Shown here: piece by piece, positions 20,519 through 32,442 of the stretch | How positions within the stretch are numbered: the first letter of the stretch is position 1 | Layout of the letters: every line of letters begins with the position of its first letter | Assembly (NCBI GenBank): GCA_014169315.1 | Contig: AP022133.1 | Coordinates: 3,100,001-3,164,000 of the forward strand | Origin: Enterobacter cloacae | Lineage (GTDB): Bacteria > Pseudomonadota > Gammaproteobacteria > Enterobacterales > Enterobacteriaceae | Reading direction: 5' to 3' | DNA: 64,000 nucleotides | The notes under the pieces: model-generated | Database searches by the model: none | Seen by the model: only the letters and a program-made list of their open reading frames with translations | Told to the model about the DNA's origin: nothing | Translations under genes and position numbers: made by a program

Positions 20519-21976
20519 TTACATCAGCGGCATCGCGTGTTGCACGATGGTGATCAGCGGCTGCGGGTAGATACCGAAGATCAGCACCAGCAGCGCGGAG
20601 ATCAGCACCACAATCCCCCCGGCGCTGTACTGCCAGTTGGTTGGTGCATCGCGGTTGAGCTGCTGAGGCGCGCTCAGGTACAGGCTCACGGCAACGCGCA
20701 GGTAGTAGTACAGACCAATCGCGGAGCCAATAACCACCGCAGCGGTCAGCCACCACAGGTGCGCCTGCACACCAACAGCCAGCACGTAGAACTTACCGAT
20801 AAAGCCCAGCGTCATCGGGATACCCGCCAGAGAGAGCATCATCACGGTCATTACCGCGGACAGAATCGGACGGTGCCAGAACAGACCACGGTAGGAGAAC
20901 AGTGAATCCGCATCCGGACCACGGTACGGGCTGGACATCAGGCTCACTACGCCGAACGCGCCGAGGCTGCTGAACAGATAACCGGCCAGATACACACCAA
21001 CGGTTTCCATCGACATCTCACCGCTCTGCAGCGCAATCAACGCCACCAGCAGGTAGCCCAGGTGAGAGATAGAGGAGTAGCCCAGCAGACGTTTGATGTT
21101 GGTCTGGCTCAGCGCCATCAGGTTACCGAAGATGATGGAAGCAAATGCGATAATGCCCAGCACTACGCGAACCGCTTCGCTATCACCCACCGGAGCGTAC
21201 AGGAACAGACGCATCACCACGCCGAAGATAGCGATTTTGCTCGCCGTCGCCAGGAAGGTGGAAACCGGAGCCGGAGCACCCTGGTATACGTCTGGCGTCC
21301 ACAGGTGGAACGGAACCAGAGACAGTTTAAAGCCGAGACCGACAATCATCATGCCCAGACCCGCCAGCAGCAGCGGTTCGTGCAGCATGCCGTCGCCGAG
21401 GCTCTTACCGAGCGCCACGAAGGAGAGGTTACCGGACTGTGCATACAGCAGCGCAATACCGAACAGCAGGAAGGACGATGCAGCCGCAGACAGGATCGTG
21501 TACTTGATACTCGCTTCCAGAGAACGCTTCTGACGGAAGGCGTAACCAATCAGGCCGAACAGCGGCAGAGAGATAAGCTCAATACCGAGGAACAGCGCAG
21601 CCAGGTGGTTCGCATTCGCCAGCAGAATGCCGCCCAGTGCGGCAATCAGTACCAGCAGGTAAAACTCTTCTTTGTTGTCGTTGTAGCCTTCGAGCCACGG
21701 GTACGCGAAGGTACAGGTTGCCAGGCTCGCCAGCAGCACCAGACCGGTGTACAGCATGGCATAACCGTCAACACGCATCAGCGGGGTGACATCCATCGCC
21801 CCTGCCTGGCCAACAAACCAGAGAGAAACCAACGCAGCGTTCAGGCCCAGAACGGACAGGGTCGCATTCAGGAAGTGATTGCGTCGCCACGCAATGGAGA
21901 GCATCACAACCACCACCGTCAATCCGACGATCAGCAGCGGTAGCAGCGCGATCAGTTGTTGTGGAGTTAAAGTCAT
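20519..21976 (-). CDS. nuoN: NADH:quinone oxidoreductase subunit N
   Basis: 485-residue antiporter-like membrane subunit of respiratory complex I and last gene of the nuo operon. It has about 14 predicted transmembrane helices with the Mrp-type core ([42 protein letters not shown]) that carries proton-pathway lysines. The start MTLTPQQ was chosen to match the E. coli protein; the frame stays open 13 codons upstream. It lies 7 bp after nuoM. Confidence 0.96.
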   Translation of the reverse strand: MTLTPQQLIALLPLLIVGLTVVVVMLSIAWRRNHFLNATLSVLGLNAALVSLWFVGQAGAMDVTPLMRVDGYAMLYTGLVLLASLATCTFAYPWLEGYNDNKEEFYLLVLIAALGGILLANANHLAALFLGIELISLPLFGLIGYAFRQKRSLEASIKYTILSAAASSFLLFGIALLYAQSGNLSFVALGKSLGDGMLHEPLLLAGLGMMIVGLGFKLSLVPFHLWTPDVYQGAPAPVSTFLATASKIAIFGVVMRLFLYAPVGDSEAVRVVLGIIAFASIIFGNLMALSQTNIKRLLGYSSISHLGYLLVALIALQSGEMSMETVGVYLAGYLFSSLGAFGVVSLMSSPYRGPDADSLFSYRGLFWHRPILSAVMTVMMLSLAGIPMTLGFIGKFYVLAVGVQAHLWWLTAAVVIGSAIGLYYYLRVAVSLYLSAPQQLNRDAPTNWQYSAGGIVVLISALLVLIFGIYPQPLITIVQHAMPLM

Positions 21977-21983
21977 GAGCGAA

Positions 21984-23513
21984 TTACTGCCTTGTAGTAG
22001 AAACAGAATTAACAAACCACTGCTGGATATTGCTCATCGCGGAATGCGAGGTATCCAGAATCGGCTGCGGGAAGAAGCCCAACAGCACCAGCAGTACGAC
22101 CAGCAGCAGGATGATGAACAGCTCACGCAGCGACATCCCCGGCAGTTCTTGTGCAGCAATTTCGCTCTTCGCTTTACCGAAGTAAGCACGGTGCAGCATC
22201 GCCAGCGAGTAAACGGAAGCGAACACCAGACCAAACGTGGAGATCACGGTAATTGCCGGAACAACCTTGAAGCTGCCGAACAGAATCATGAATTCGCCAA
22301 CGAAGTTACCGGTGCCAGGCATACCCAGAGTGGCAACCGCGAAGAACATAGACATCGCTGGCAGCCATTTCATTTTGCCCCACAGGCCACCCATCATACG
22401 CATGTCACGGGTGTGCAGACGTTCGTACAGCTGACCGCTCAGGATGAAGAGACCGGCTGCAGACAGACCGTGCGCAATCATCTGGATAACCGCGCCCTGG
22501 TACGCCAGCTGGCTGCCGGTGTAGATAGCAATCAGCACGAAGCCCATGTGGGAAACGGAGGTGTATGCGATAAGGCGTTTGATGTCGTACTGCGTAAACG
22601 CCATCCAGGCACCGTAGAAGATACCAATCACACCCAGCCACATGGCAATCGGAGCGAACTCAGCGGAAGCGTTCGGGAACAGCGGCAGAGCGAAACGCAG
22701 CAGACCGTAGGCCGCGGTTTTCAGCAAAATGCCCGCCAGGTCAACGGAACCCGCCGTTGGTGCCTGGGAGTGCGCATCTGGCAGCCAGCCGTGCAGTGGA
22801 ACCACCGGCATTTTCACCGCGAAAGCGATGAAGAAGCCCAGCATCAGCAGGTATTCAACACCGTGAGACATCGGAGTCTTCAGCAGATCTTCATAGTTGA
22901 AGGTCCAGACGCCGGTGGCGTTGTGATGAACAAATACCAGCGCCAGGATCGCAATCAGCATCACCAGACCGCTCGCCTGGGTATAGATGAAGAACTTGGT
23001 TGCCGCCGTGATACGCGTTTTACCGTCGGATGCCTTGTGGCCCCACAGCGCGATCAGGAAGTACATCGGCACCAGCATCATCTCCCAGAAGAAGAAGAAC
23101 AGGAACATGTCGATGGCAAGGAACACGCCGATAACGCCGCCCAGGATCCACATCAGGTTCAGGTGGAAGAAGCCCTGGTATTTTTCGATTTCTCGCCAGG
23201 AGCACAGTACCGCCAGAACACCGAGCAGACCGGTCAGCACCACCATCAGCAGTGACAGACCGTCAATGGCCAGGTGAATCGTAATGCCGAAACGTGGGAT
23301 CCACGGCAGAACGAATTCAGACTGCCACTGCGGAATACCCGCAGACTGAGTCAGAGAGTAGCCACCCTGCAACCACAGTTGCAGACCAAGCGCGAGCGTC
23401 AATCCCATAGTGATCAGCGCGATCCAGCGCGGCATCTTCACGCCAAAGCGTTCAGTCTGCCAGCACAGGAAGCCGCCGATGAAGGGAATTAATATTAGCC
23501 AGGGTAGTAACAT
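21984..23513 (-). CDS. nuoM: NADH:quinone oxidoreductase subunit M
   Basis: 509-residue antiporter-like membrane subunit of complex I with about 14 helices. Core motifs include [18 protein letters not shown], the pathway segment [20 protein letters not shown] and [18 protein letters not shown]. It contributes one proton channel to the membrane arm. A 76-bp gap with a hairpin separates it from nuoL; its own AAGGAATG ribosome site lies directly after that hairpin. Confidence 0.97.
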   Translation of the reverse strand: MLLPWLILIPFIGGFLCWQTERFGVKMPRWIALITMGLTLALGLQLWLQGGYSLTQSAGIPQWQSEFVLPWIPRFGITIHLAIDGLSLLMVVLTGLLGVLAVLCSWREIEKYQGFFHLNLMWILGGVIGVFLAIDMFLFFFFWEMMLVPMYFLIALWGHKASDGKTRITAATKFFIYTQASGLVMLIAILALVFVHHNATGVWTFNYEDLLKTPMSHGVEYLLMLGFFIAFAVKMPVVPLHGWLPDAHSQAPTAGSVDLAGILLKTAAYGLLRFALPLFPNASAEFAPIAMWLGVIGIFYGAWMAFTQYDIKRLIAYTSVSHMGFVLIAIYTGSQLAYQGAVIQMIAHGLSAAGLFILSGQLYERLHTRDMRMMGGLWGKMKWLPAMSMFFAVATLGMPGTGNFVGEFMILFGSFKVVPAITVISTFGLVFASVYSLAMLHRAYFGKAKSEIAAQELPGMSLRELFIILLLVVLLVLLGFFPQPILDTSHSAMSNIQQWFVNSVSTTRQ

Positions 23514-23534
23514 GGCGATTTACATTCCTTTTTA

Positions 23535-23553
23535 AGGCCCCCAACAGGGGCCT
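23535..23553 (-). other. Hairpin in the nuoL-nuoM gap
   Basis: AGGCCCC pairs with GGGGCCT across a 5-base loop in the nuo transcript. No T-run follows in the direction of transcription; the hairpin is followed by the nuoM ribosome-binding region. It could affect mRNA processing or nuoM translation; this is inferred. Confidence 0.55.
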
Positions 23554-23589
23554 GATTTTCAACGAATTCGAATAAAATTCACTTAACGA

Positions 23590-25431
23590 TCAACGCAACA
23601 CCATCAGCAGCGCCAGCACGACAACCGCACCGATGCTCATAGACGCCACATACCAGCGCAGATAACCGTTCTCGCTGAACAGCAGGCCTTTACCTGCAAA
23701 GCGGGACAGGATCGCCGGAATATTCATCATGGCGTTCAGTGGGTCGCGCTTCAGCAGCCACGCAATACCCAGGAACGGCTTGACGAAAATCATATCGTAC
23801 AGCCAGTCGAAGCCCCATGCGTTGTACCACCAGGTGCCCAGCAGACGGCCTGGCGCACTGTTGGCAACAGATGTCACCAGCGTACGTTTACCCAGCCACA
23901 GCCATGCTGCAATCAGGATGCCCGCAAGAGCGACCACACCAGAGGTGATTTCAAGCGTCAGAACGCGACCGTGCTCAAGCTCGGTGGTGTCTGGCAGTAC
24001 GCCCTGCAGCGGTGGCACAATCATCGCGCCAACGAAGGTGGACAGTACCAGCAGCACAATCAGCGGCAGGTGGTGGGTAATCCCCTTCCCTGCGTGAGCG
24101 TGAATTTGTTCTTTACCGTGGAATACGATGAAAATCATACGGAAGGTATACAGGGAGGTCATGAACGCACCGACCAGACCCGCAACCATCAGATTGATAT
24201 GACCATTCGCCATGGCACCCGCAAGGATTTCGTCCTTACTGAAGAAGCCCGCGGTAATCAGCGGCAATGCCGCCAGCGCCGCGCCGCCCACCAGGAAGCA
24301 GACATACACCAGCGGGATGGACTTACGCAGTCCGCCCATTTTGAAGATGTTCTGCTCGTGATGGCAGGCCAGGATCACGGAACCGGATGAGAGGAACAGC
24401 AGCGCTTTAAAGAACGCATGCGTCATCAGGTGGAAAATCGCCGCGTCCCACGCCTGAACACCCAGGGCCAGGAACATGTAACCAATCTGGCTCATGGTGG
24501 AGTATGCGAGAACGCGTTTGATGTCGGTCTGAACCAGCGCGGCAAAGCCTGCCAGCACCAGCGTAACCGCACCGACGATACCCACCAGATGCAGAATTTC
24601 CGGAGTCATCAGGAACAGGCCATGAGTACGCGCAATCAGGTAAACACCCGCGGTCACCATGGTTGCTGCGTGGATCAGCGCGGAGACCGGGGTTGGACCC
24701 GCCATCGCGTCTGCCAGCCATGTCTGCAACGGCAGCTGTGCTGATTTACCCACAGCACCACCCAGCAGCATCAGCGTTGCCCACATCAGCATATTGTTGC
24801 CTGCCGCGAAGTGAGCCGGTGCCAGTTCCACCATTTCGCGGAAGTTCAGCGTGCCCAGTTCGTTGTAGAGAATGAACAGTGCGAAGGCGAGGAACACGTC
24901 ACCCACACGGGTCACGATGAACGCCTTCATGGCCGCTGCGCCATTCTTCGGATCGGTGTAGTAGAAACCGATCAGCAGGTAAGAACACAGACCCACGCCT
25001 TCCCAGCCCAGATACATCAGCAGCAGGTTATCGGCCAGCACCAGAACGACCATGCTCGCGATAAACAGGTTGGTGTAGGCGAAGAAGCGGGAGTAACCCT
25101 CTTCACCGCGCATATACCAGGAGGCAAACATGTGGATCAGGAAGCCCACGCCGGTTACCACGGAGAGCATGGTCAGAGACAGACCATCCAGCACCAGGTT
25201 AAAACCGATGTTGAAATCACCGACCGACATCCAGGTCCACAGCGGCACGCTGAAAGGCTGCTTGCCGTTGTTGAAGAAGTCGATACCTGCATACGCTGTC
25301 ACCAGCGCAGCCAGACCGATAGAGCCAATGCCAACGGTTGCAGACAGATTCTCAGACCAGCGGCCACGAGAAAACGCCAGCAGCACGAAGCCAATCAGCG
25401 GAAAAATAATGGTTAAGGCAAGCATGTTCAT
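23590..25431 (-). CDS. nuoL: NADH:quinone oxidoreductase subunit L
   Basis: 613-residue distal antiporter-like subunit of complex I, with about 14 core helices plus the long lateral helix and final anchor at the C-terminus. Core motifs are [50 protein letters not shown] and [18 protein letters not shown]. It carries one of the proton channels and clamps the membrane arm. It overlaps nuoK by 4 bases. Confidence 0.97.
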   Translation of the reverse strand: MNMLALTIIFPLIGFVLLAFSRGRWSENLSATVGIGSIGLAALVTAYAGIDFFNNGKQPFSVPLWTWMSVGDFNIGFNLVLDGLSLTMLSVVTGVGFLIHMFASWYMRGEEGYSRFFAYTNLFIASMVVLVLADNLLLMYLGWEGVGLCSYLLIGFYYTDPKNGAAAMKAFIVTRVGDVFLAFALFILYNELGTLNFREMVELAPAHFAAGNNMLMWATLMLLGGAVGKSAQLPLQTWLADAMAGPTPVSALIHAATMVTAGVYLIARTHGLFLMTPEILHLVGIVGAVTLVLAGFAALVQTDIKRVLAYSTMSQIGYMFLALGVQAWDAAIFHLMTHAFFKALLFLSSGSVILACHHEQNIFKMGGLRKSIPLVYVCFLVGGAALAALPLITAGFFSKDEILAGAMANGHINLMVAGLVGAFMTSLYTFRMIFIVFHGKEQIHAHAGKGITHHLPLIVLLVLSTFVGAMIVPPLQGVLPDTTELEHGRVLTLEITSGVVALAGILIAAWLWLGKRTLVTSVANSAPGRLLGTWWYNAWGFDWLYDMIFVKPFLGIAWLLKRDPLNAMMNIPAILSRFAGKGLLFSENGYLRWYVASMSIGAVVVLALLMVLR

Positions 25432-25730
25432 CCACGCAACTCACTTACTGAATCGATGTTCAGGTTCTGGCGGCGACGATGGAGCTGCAGTAACAGCGCC
25501 AGGCCAATACTCGCTTCGGCAGCCGCGAGGCTGATAGCAAGAATGTACATCACCTGACCATCGGTCTGGCCCCAGTAGCTACCGGCGACCACGAAGGCCA
25601 GCGCGGAAGCGTTGATCATGATTTCCAGACCGATCAGCATAAACAGCAGATTGCGGCGGATGACCAGACCGGTTAAGCCGAGAACGAATAAAATCGCAGC
25701 GAGGATCAGTCCATGTGTTAAGGGGATCAT
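25428..25730 (-). CDS. nuoK: NADH:quinone oxidoreductase subunit K
   Basis: 100-residue membrane subunit of complex I (MrpC-like) with three transmembrane helices. The conserved membrane glutamate is seen in [14 protein letters not shown] (about residue 36), and a second in [16 protein letters not shown] (about residue 72). Both are part of the proton-transfer chain. It overlaps nuoL and nuoJ by 4 bases each. Confidence 0.97.
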   Translation of the reverse strand: MIPLTHGLILAAILFVLGLTGLVIRRNLLFMLIGLEIMINASALAFVVAGSYWGQTDGQVMYILAISLAAAEASIGLALLLQLHRRRQNLNIDSVSELRG

Positions 25731-26281
25731 GCGCGTTCCTCCGTTTTTCTTTTCGCGCGGTCGTCAGTGCGGTTGCTCAGCACCTCGCCAGCACGCTCTT
25801 CGCGGCCAACGTGGAAGGCCACAACCAGACCTGCCAGCAGCAGCATGGAGGCCAGTTCAACCGCCAGAACGTATGGGCCAAACAGCGTAATACCGACTGC
25901 TTTAGCGCTGATTGGCGTACCGTCGATGCCCTGATCGTTAACGCCCAGAATGGCGTAAACAATCACCACCAGCATGATGGCCGACAAAATTGCCGGGCCA
26001 ATCCACACCTGCGGTTTTAACCACTGACGTTCCTGCTCAATTTCAGAGCCGCCCAGATTCAGCATCATTACCACGAAGACGAACAGCACCATGATGGCAC
26101 CAGCGTAGACGATGATTTCCAGCGCACCGGCAAAGTGCGCGCCCAGCGCAAAGAACACCCCGGAAATAGCCAGCAGCGAAATGATTAAATACAGCAGCGC
26201 ATGCACCGGATTGGTGTGCGTAATCACTCGCAACGTGGCCAGGATGGCGATGAGGCCACAGATATAAAAAGCGAATTCCAT
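25727..26281 (-). CDS. nuoJ: NADH:quinone oxidoreductase subunit J
   Basis: 184-residue membrane subunit of complex I with five helices. The third contains the flexible conserved segment [26 protein letters not shown] that moves during catalysis in structural studies of the family. It sits near the quinone-side end of the membrane arm. It is followed by an overlapping nuoK and preceded by nuoI at a 10-bp gap. Confidence 0.97.
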   Translation of the reverse strand: MEFAFYICGLIAILATLRVITHTNPVHALLYLIISLLAISGVFFALGAHFAGALEIIVYAGAIMVLFVFVVMMLNLGGSEIEQERQWLKPQVWIGPAILSAIMLVVIVYAILGVNDQGIDGTPISAKAVGITLFGPYVLAVELASMLLLAGLVVAFHVGREERAGEVLSNRTDDRAKRKTEERA

Positions 26282-26291
26282 TGCCCTCTCC

Positions 26292-26834
26292 TTACGGTAA
26301 CAGGCTCTTGACGTCGATAGGCTTAGCTTCGTTCTCTGCTTCGCCCTTATCTTTGCCGTCGATTGCCATACCCGCCATCCGGTAGAAGTTATATTCCGGG
26401 TATTTGCCCGGACCGGAAATCAGCAGATCCTCTTTCTCGTACACCAGATCCTGACGCTTGTACTCACCCAGTTCGAAGTCTGGAGTCAGCTGAATCGCCG
26501 TGGTTGGGCACGCTTCTTCACACAGACCGCAGAAGATGCAGCGTGAGAAGTTGATGCGGAAGAACTCAGGGTACCAGCGGCCATCTACCGTCTCTGCTTT
26601 CTGCAGAGAGATACAGCCCACCGGACACGCTACCGCACACAGGTTACAGGCAACGCAACGCTCCGAACCGTCCGGGTCGCGCGTCAGCACGATACGGCCA
26701 CGGTAGCGCGGCGGCAGATATACCGGCTCTTCCGGGTACATCTGGGTTTCGCGTTTGGCAAACGCGTGCAGGCCGATCATCCAGATACTGCGTACCTGGG
26801 TGCCGAAGCCTACCAATAATTCTTTTAAGGTCAT
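26292..26834 (-). CDS. nuoI: NADH:quinone oxidoreductase subunit I
   Basis: 180-residue peripheral iron-sulfur subunit of complex I. Two CX2CX2CX3CP motifs ([13 protein letters not shown] and [13 protein letters not shown]) bind clusters N6a and N6b, which relay electrons to NuoB. The start MTLKELL follows an AGGGG ribosome site and gives the E. coli length; the longer open frame upstream overlaps nuoH and is rejected. Confidence 0.97.
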   Translation of the reverse strand: MTLKELLVGFGTQVRSIWMIGLHAFAKRETQMYPEEPVYLPPRYRGRIVLTRDPDGSERCVACNLCAVACPVGCISLQKAETVDGRWYPEFFRINFSRCIFCGLCEEACPTTAIQLTPDFELGEYKRQDLVYEKEDLLISGPGKYPEYNFYRMAGMAIDGKDKGEAENEAKPIDVKSLLP

Positions 26835-26848
26835 GATCTCAAAGCCCC

Positions 26849-27826
26849 TTATGGCTGCTGCCAGAGAATGACAGCCGCCGTTACCAGCAAGTTGACGAGC
26901 GTCAGCGGCAGGCAAACTTTCCAGCCGAAGGACATTACCTGGTCATAACGAGGACGCGGTAACGACGCACGAATCAAAATGAACATCATCATGAAGAACG
27001 CGGTTTTCAGCGCGAACCAGATGAACGGCGGTAAGAACGGGCCATGCCAGCCACCAAAGAACAGCGTTACCATCAACGCGGAAATGGTGACGATACCAAT
27101 GTACTCGCCCACGAAGAACAGACCGAACTTCATACCGGAATATTCAATGTGGTAACCGTCGGCCAGTTCCTGTTCGGCTTCTGGCTGGTCAAACGGGTGA
27201 CGGTGACACACCGCCACGCCCGCGATAGCAAAGGTAATGAAACCAAAGAACTGCGGGATGACGTTCCAGATGTCGGCCTGGTTGTTGACGATGTCGGTCA
27301 TGTTGAATGAACCGGCCTGCGCCACCACGCCCATCAGGGAAAGACCCAGGAACACTTCGTAGCTGAGCGTCTGCGCGGAAGCACGCATTGCACCCAACAG
27401 CGAGTATTTGTTGTTACTGGACCAGCCTGCAAACAGCACCGCGTATACCGCGAGGCCTGCCATCATCAGGAAGAACAGAATGCCGATGTTCAGGTCAGCC
27501 ACAACCCAGGTCGGGCTGACAGGAACGATAGCAAACGCCAGCAGCAGCGAGGTAAAGGCGATCATCGGTGCCAGAGTAAAGATCACGCGATCCGAGAAGC
27601 GCGGGATCCAGTCCTCTTTAAAGAACATCTTGATCATGTCCGCGACCAGCTGGAGTGAACCACCCCAGCCCACGCGGTTCGGTCCGTAACGGTTCTGGAA
27701 CAGACCGAGCAGACGACGTTCACCAAAGCTCATGAACGCGCCGCAGGTGACCACCACCAGCAGAATGACAATTGCTTTCAGAATGCTCAGCAGGATGTCG
27801 ATAAGATCCGGCGTTAACCAACTCAT
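26849..27826 (-). CDS. nuoH: NADH:quinone oxidoreductase subunit H
   Basis: 325-residue membrane subunit of complex I, about eight helices, that helps form the quinone-binding chamber at the junction of the arms. Conserved segments are [20 protein letters not shown] near residue 32 and the acidic loop [21 protein letters not shown]. It overlaps nuoG by 4 bases. Confidence 0.97.
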   Translation of the reverse strand: MSWLTPDLIDILLSILKAIVILLVVVTCGAFMSFGERRLLGLFQNRYGPNRVGWGGSLQLVADMIKMFFKEDWIPRFSDRVIFTLAPMIAFTSLLLAFAIVPVSPTWVVADLNIGILFFLMMAGLAVYAVLFAGWSSNNKYSLLGAMRASAQTLSYEVFLGLSLMGVVAQAGSFNMTDIVNNQADIWNVIPQFFGFITFAIAGVAVCHRHPFDQPEAEQELADGYHIEYSGMKFGLFFVGEYIGIVTISALMVTLFFGGWHGPFLPPFIWFALKTAFFMMMFILIRASLPRPRYDQVMSFGWKVCLPLTLVNLLVTAAVILWQQP

Positions 27827-30549
27827 GCTTTTGCCTCCTGCAGGTTATCAAGACGCGCACCCGCCAGTACCGGCGCGATGCCAGGCATACCCATCGGTAA
27901 ACCAACCTGCCCTGCTGTCAGACCTTCGGAGATAATCAGCGGCAGGCTGATTGTCTGGCCATCGTAGCTAAAGGCAATGTTCGCGCCCGCGTTGACGCCA
28001 AGCTTAGCGGCATCTGCCGGGTTGAGCTTGATGTACGGCTGCGGCATACGCTGCTGGAAGACCGGAGAACGCTGGGACAACTCGTCGCTACCAAACAGAT
28101 GGTAGTACGGCGCAATACGCCAGCTACCAACCTGTGCCTGGAAGCTCGCCGGAACGGTGGCGAAGAAGTCCAGACCGGTTTCGGAGGCTTCAATCAGACG
28201 CACGCCCGGATCACCGTGACGCAGGGAGCCGCCCACTTCAGCCTGGAATTTGTTCCATGCCTGTGGAGAGTTCCAGCCCGGAGCCCATGCGAACGGAACC
28301 TGAGAGCGCGGTGCAGACGGCTGGTTGTTCCCTTCCATTGAGAAGGCAAACATCGTGTCTTTATCCTGCGGCTGACGAGGTTCATGCACACTGATATTGG
28401 CACGCATGGCGGTACGACCGCTGTAACGGTGCGGTTCACGCGCCAGTTTCTGACCGCGAATACGGAAGCTTGCGTCAGGTGCCGCATCTTTAATCGCCGC
28501 CAGCTGAGGCAGTTTTTCAGCTACCGCATCGATAACGTGGTCAAGCTGCGTCCAGTCCACTTCACGGCTCTGCACGGTGCTGTGCAAAGAGTGCAGCCAG
28601 CGCCAGCTTTCCAGCATCACCGTGTTGCTGTCGTAGTACGCGGGGTCATAAACCTGGAAGAAACGCTGCGCGCGGCCTTCGTTGTTGATAACCGTACCGT
28701 CGCTTTCTGCGAAGCTTGCCGCAGAGAGCACCAGGTGCGCTTTGTCCATAATGGCTGTGCGCTGATGGTCAATAACCATCACCAGCGGCGCTTTTGCGAG
28801 CGCTGCGTCAACGCGTGCCGCAGAGGCATGGCGATGCAGGTCGTTTTCCAGCACCACAACGGCGTCAGCAGCACCGGATTCCAGTTCGCTTAACGCCGCT
28901 TCCAGAGAACCGCCGCCAATCATACCCAGACCGATGCTGTTCACCGCACGGGCAATCATGGTTACGCCAACGTCCGCACCACGGCCTTTCAGAGCTTTAG
29001 CAACGTTTGCTGCCGCCTGAACGATCTCCGCGCTACCGGCGTTAGTCCCGGAAATAATCAGCGGTTTCTTCGCCCCTGCCAGCGCCTGAACAATCACGTC
29101 AACCTTATTTTGCAGGTCGCGATCCAGGCCTTCAACGGCCGGAGAGTTGTTGTCCAGTGCGTGTGCAATCGCAAAACCAAGACGCGCCTGATCTTCAACC
29201 GGTGCGCAGTAGGTCCACGCAGCGATATCATCCAGACGGGTGTTGTCGACGTTTGTCACAAACAGTGGGTGTTTGGCGCGCTGACCGATGTTCAGGATTG
29301 CTGCAATCTGCCAGTCAGCCACTTTCTGGGCTGCCGCCATTTCACGCGCTTTACCTTTCACCGCCTGACGAACCGCCAGAGCCGCGCGAGCGCCAGTCTG
29401 AGTCAGGTCTTCACCCAGCACCAGAACCGCATCATAAGATTCGATTTCGCGCAGCGCAGGGGTATGAATACCACCTTCGCGCAGCACTTTCAGTACCAGT
29501 TGCAGACGTTCCTGCTCGCCCTGGGCGATACCGGTATAGAAGTTTTCCGCCCCTACCAGCTCGCGCAACGCGAAGTTGCTTTCGATGCTGGCGCGCGGGG
29601 AGCCGATACCGATCACCTTCTTCGACTGGCGCAGAATATCTGCCGCGCCCTGCATCGCCTGTTCAGCGTTCAGGGTGATCAGGTCATCGCCGCGGCGCTG
29701 AACCGGCTGACGCGGACGGTCTTTCAGGTTCACATAGCCATAGCCGAAACGACCGCGGTCGCACAGGAAGTAGTGGTTAACGGTACCGTTGTAACGGTTT
29801 TCGATACGACGCAGTTCGCCGTAGCGTTCACCCGGGCTGGTGTTACAGCCCAGCGAGCACTGCTGGCAGATGCTTGGCGCAAACTGCATGTCCCACTTAC
29901 GGTTGTAACGCTCGGAGTGGGTTTTATCGGTGAATACGCCAGTCGGGCAGATTTCTACCAGGTTACCGGAGAATTCGCTTTCAAGCGTACCGTCTTCCGG
30001 ACGACCGAAGTAGACGTTGTCATGCGCGCCATACACGCCCAGATCCTGACCGTCTGCGTAGTCTTTGTAGTAACGCACGCAGCGGTAGCAGGCGATGCAG
30101 CGGTTCATTTCGTGAGAGATGAACGGCCCCAGATCCTGGTTACGGTGGGTACGTTTGGTAAAGCGATAGCGACGGAAGCTGTGACCGGTCATTACGGTCA
30201 TATCCTGAAGGTGGCAGTTACCGCCCTCTTCACAGACCGGACAGTCGTGTGGGTGGTTGGTCATCAACCATTCCACCACGCTTTCGCGGAACTGTTTGGC
30301 TTCTTCGTCATCAATCGAAATAAAAGTGCCTTCGGTGGCTGGCGTCATACAGGACATCACCAGGCGACCACGCGTGTCTTCCGCGTTCTGATATTGCTTC
30401 ACCGCACACTGGCGGCAAGCACCGACGCTGCCCAGCGCCGGATGCCAGCAAAAGTACGGAATATCAAGGCCGAGCGACAGACAAGCTTCCAGCAGGTTGT
30501 CCGCCCCGTTGACCTCATATTCTTTGCCGTCTACATGAATCGTAGCCAT
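27823..30549 (-). CDS. nuoG: NADH:quinone oxidoreductase subunit G
   Basis: 908-residue, largest subunit of the peripheral arm. The N-terminal ferredoxin domain binds a [2Fe-2S] cluster ([18 protein letters not shown]). Next come the HX3CX2CX5C site [12 protein letters not shown], the [4Fe-4S] motif [17 protein letters not shown], and CQQCSLGC for the extra N7 cluster seen in enteric enzymes. The rest is a molybdopterin-oxidoreductase-like domain without the cofactor. The start MATIHVDG matches E. coli; two extra codons upstream are possible. Confidence 0.97.
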   Translation of the reverse strand: MATIHVDGKEYEVNGADNLLEACLSLGLDIPYFCWHPALGSVGACRQCAVKQYQNAEDTRGRLVMSCMTPATEGTFISIDDEEAKQFRESVVEWLMTNHPHDCPVCEEGGNCHLQDMTVMTGHSFRRYRFTKRTHRNQDLGPFISHEMNRCIACYRCVRYYKDYADGQDLGVYGAHDNVYFGRPEDGTLESEFSGNLVEICPTGVFTDKTHSERYNRKWDMQFAPSICQQCSLGCNTSPGERYGELRRIENRYNGTVNHYFLCDRGRFGYGYVNLKDRPRQPVQRRGDDLITLNAEQAMQGAADILRQSKKVIGIGSPRASIESNFALRELVGAENFYTGIAQGEQERLQLVLKVLREGGIHTPALREIESYDAVLVLGEDLTQTGARAALAVRQAVKGKAREMAAAQKVADWQIAAILNIGQRAKHPLFVTNVDNTRLDDIAAWTYCAPVEDQARLGFAIAHALDNNSPAVEGLDRDLQNKVDVIVQALAGAKKPLIISGTNAGSAEIVQAAANVAKALKGRGADVGVTMIARAVNSIGLGMIGGGSLEAALSELESGAADAVVVLENDLHRHASAARVDAALAKAPLVMVIDHQRTAIMDKAHLVLSAASFAESDGTVINNEGRAQRFFQVYDPAYYDSNTVMLESWRWLHSLHSTVQSREVDWTQLDHVIDAVAEKLPQLAAIKDAAPDASFRIRGQKLAREPHRYSGRTAMRANISVHEPRQPQDKDTMFAFSMEGNNQPSAPRSQVPFAWAPGWNSPQAWNKFQAEVGGSLRHGDPGVRLIEASETGLDFFATVPASFQAQVGSWRIAPYYHLFGSDELSQRSPVFQQRMPQPYIKLNPADAAKLGVNAGANIAFSYDGQTISLPLIISEGLTAGQVGLPMGMPGIAPVLAGARLDNLQEAKA

Positions 30550-30566
30550 TAGCATGCTTCCAGTTG

Positions 30567-30585
30567 GCTCAGACTATGTCTGAGC
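30567..30585 (-). other. Hairpin in the nuoF-nuoG gap
   Basis: GCTCAGAC-tat-GTCTGAGC is a perfect 8-bp stem with a 3-base loop in the 56-bp gap between nuoF and nuoG. There is no T-run, so a processing or mRNA-stability role is more likely than termination; inferred. Confidence 0.55.
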
Positions 30586-30605
30586 GTTAATCAAAATTCT
30601 TGTCG

Positions 30606-31943
30606 TTACCAGCGCGTTTTCAGCAGGTTCGGCTGAATACCATTGATTGCATGGGTATTGCTGAACGGCTGCTTGATGCCTGCTTCGAATTCATCGCGGA
30701 AATATTTAATCGCGCTCTGCAGTGGCTCGACGGCACCGGGTGCGTGGGCACAGAAGGTTTTACCTGGGCCCAGGAATCGACACAGTTGCTCAAGTGTCTC
30801 GATATCGCCAGGCTGACCTTCGCCACGTTCAATAGCACGGAGGATCTTCACGCTCCACGGCAGACCATCACGGCATGGTGTACACCAGCCGCAGGACTCG
30901 CGGGCGAAGAACTCTTCCAGGTTACGCACCAGCGATACCATGCCGATCTCATGGTCGACGGCCATCGCCAGCGCCGTACCCAGACGGCTACCTGCTTTAC
31001 CAATGCTTTCGAATTCCATTGGCAGGTCAAGGTGGGCTTCGGTCAGGAAGTCTGTCCCTGCCCCACCCGGCTGCCAGGCTTTGAATTTCAGACCGTCACG
31101 CATGCCGCCAGCATAGTCTTCAAGAATTTCACGCGCGGTAGTACCGAACGGCAGTTCCCAGACGCCAGGGTTTTTCACGCGACCGGAGAAGCCCATCAGC
31201 TTGGTACCAGCATCTTTGCTTGCAGAGATGCCCTGATACCACTCCACGCCGTTAGCGAGGATTGCCGGAACGTTACACAGGGTTTCGACGTTGTTGACGC
31301 AGGTCGGTTTGCCCCACACGCCGGAGCTTGCCGGGAACGGTGGCTTGGAACGCGGGTTCGCACGGCGGCCTTCCAGGGAGTTAATCAGCGCGGTTTCTTC
31401 ACCACAGATATAACGCCCTGCCCCGGTGTGCACGAACAGTTCGAAGTCAAAACCGGTGCCCAGGATATTTTTACCCAGCAGGCCCGCTTCGGTGGCTTCG
31501 GCGATCGCGCGGCGCAGGTTTTCTGCCGCTTCGATGTATTCACCGCGCAGGAAGATGTAACCACGGTACGCTTTCAGCGCGAACGCGGAGATCAGCATGC
31601 CTTCCACCAGCAGGTGTGGCAGCTGTTCCATCAGCAGGCGGTCTTTATAGGTGCCCGGCTCCATTTCATCGGCGTTACACAGCAGGTAACGGATGTTCAT
31701 GGATTCGTCTTTTGGCATCAGGCTCCACTTCAGACCGGTGGAGAAGCCCGCACCGCCGCGCCCTTTCAGGCCAGAATCTTTCACCGCGTTAACGATTTCA
31801 TCCGGTGCCATGCCGCCGAGGGCTTTACGCGCACCGGCATAGCCGTTTTTGCTTTGGTATTCGTCGAGCCATACCGGCTGTTTGTCATCGCGCAGACGCC
31901 AGGTCAGCGGATGAGTCTCAGCAGTACGAATTACAGTTTTCAT
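30606..31943 (-). CDS. nuoF: NADH:quinone oxidoreductase subunit F
   Basis: 445-residue NADH-oxidising subunit. It binds NADH and FMN through the glycine-rich [16 protein letters not shown] (about residues 57-72) and the [14 protein letters not shown] segment, and cluster N3 through [12 protein letters not shown] plus a later cysteine. Together with NuoE and NuoG it forms the electron-input module. It overlaps nuoE by 4 bases. Confidence 0.97.
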   Translation of the reverse strand: MKTVIRTAETHPLTWRLRDDKQPVWLDEYQSKNGYAGARKALGGMAPDEIVNAVKDSGLKGRGGAGFSTGLKWSLMPKDESMNIRYLLCNADEMEPGTYKDRLLMEQLPHLLVEGMLISAFALKAYRGYIFLRGEYIEAAENLRRAIAEATEAGLLGKNILGTGFDFELFVHTGAGRYICGEETALINSLEGRRANPRSKPPFPASSGVWGKPTCVNNVETLCNVPAILANGVEWYQGISASKDAGTKLMGFSGRVKNPGVWELPFGTTAREILEDYAGGMRDGLKFKAWQPGGAGTDFLTEAHLDLPMEFESIGKAGSRLGTALAMAVDHEIGMVSLVRNLEEFFARESCGWCTPCRDGLPWSVKILRAIERGEGQPGDIETLEQLCRFLGPGKTFCAHAPGAVEPLQSAIKYFRDEFEAGIKQPFSNTHAINGIQPNLLKTRW

Positions 31944-32440
31944 TTGTACTGCTCCAGCAGGTCAGGAATGGCTTCCGGCGTCAGATGGCTGTGAGTGTCC
32001 TCATCAATCATCATGGTCGGCCCCTTGTCGCAGTTACCCAGGCAGCAGGTTGGCAGCAGAGTAAAGCGACCGTCGAACGTGGTCTGGCCCGGCTTGATAT
32101 TGAGTTTTTTCTCAATTGCCGCCTGAATGCCCTGATAACCGGTAATGTGACAAACAACGCTGTCACAATAGCGGATCACATGGCGGCCTACCGGCTGACG
32201 GAAGATCTGGCTGTAGAACGTGGCTACACCTTCTACATCACTTGCCGGAATACCCAGCACTTTTGCGATCTCATAGATCGCCCCATCCGGCACCCAACCA
32301 CGCTGTTTCTGAACGATTTTCAGCGCTTCAATGGACGCCGCACGCGGGTCTTCGTAGTGGTGCATCTCGTGCTCAATGGCGGCACGCTCTGCTTCACTCA
32401 GCTCAAAAGCCTCGGTTTGTGGTTGTTGATTCTCGTGCAT
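31940..32440 (-). CDS. nuoE: NADH:quinone oxidoreductase subunit E
   Basis: 166-residue thioredoxin-like [2Fe-2S] subunit of the NADH-input module. Ligands are the cysteines of [11 protein letters not shown] and [13 protein letters not shown], and the helical N-terminal region precedes [15 protein letters not shown]. It lies 2 bp after nuoCD and overlaps nuoF. Confidence 0.97.
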   Translation of the reverse strand: MHENQQPQTEAFELSEAERAAIEHEMHHYEDPRAASIEALKIVQKQRGWVPDGAIYEIAKVLGIPASDVEGVATFYSQIFRQPVGRHVIRYCDSVVCHITGYQGIQAAIEKKLNIKPGQTTFDGRFTLLPTCCLGNCDKGPTMMIDEDTHSHLTPEAIPDLLEQYK

Positions 32441-32442
32441 AA

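Noticed and set aside
21879..23255. 458-codon open frame on the plus strand opposite nuoM/nuoN
   Set aside because: Glutamine/histidine/arginine-rich shadow of membrane-protein codons; no start signals or motifs.
29110..30552. 480-codon open frame on the plus strand opposite nuoG
   Set aside because: It is the complement of a well-conserved nuoG reading frame; composition (rich in R, H, Q, A) is typical of an antisense shadow and no ribosome site or family motif was seen.
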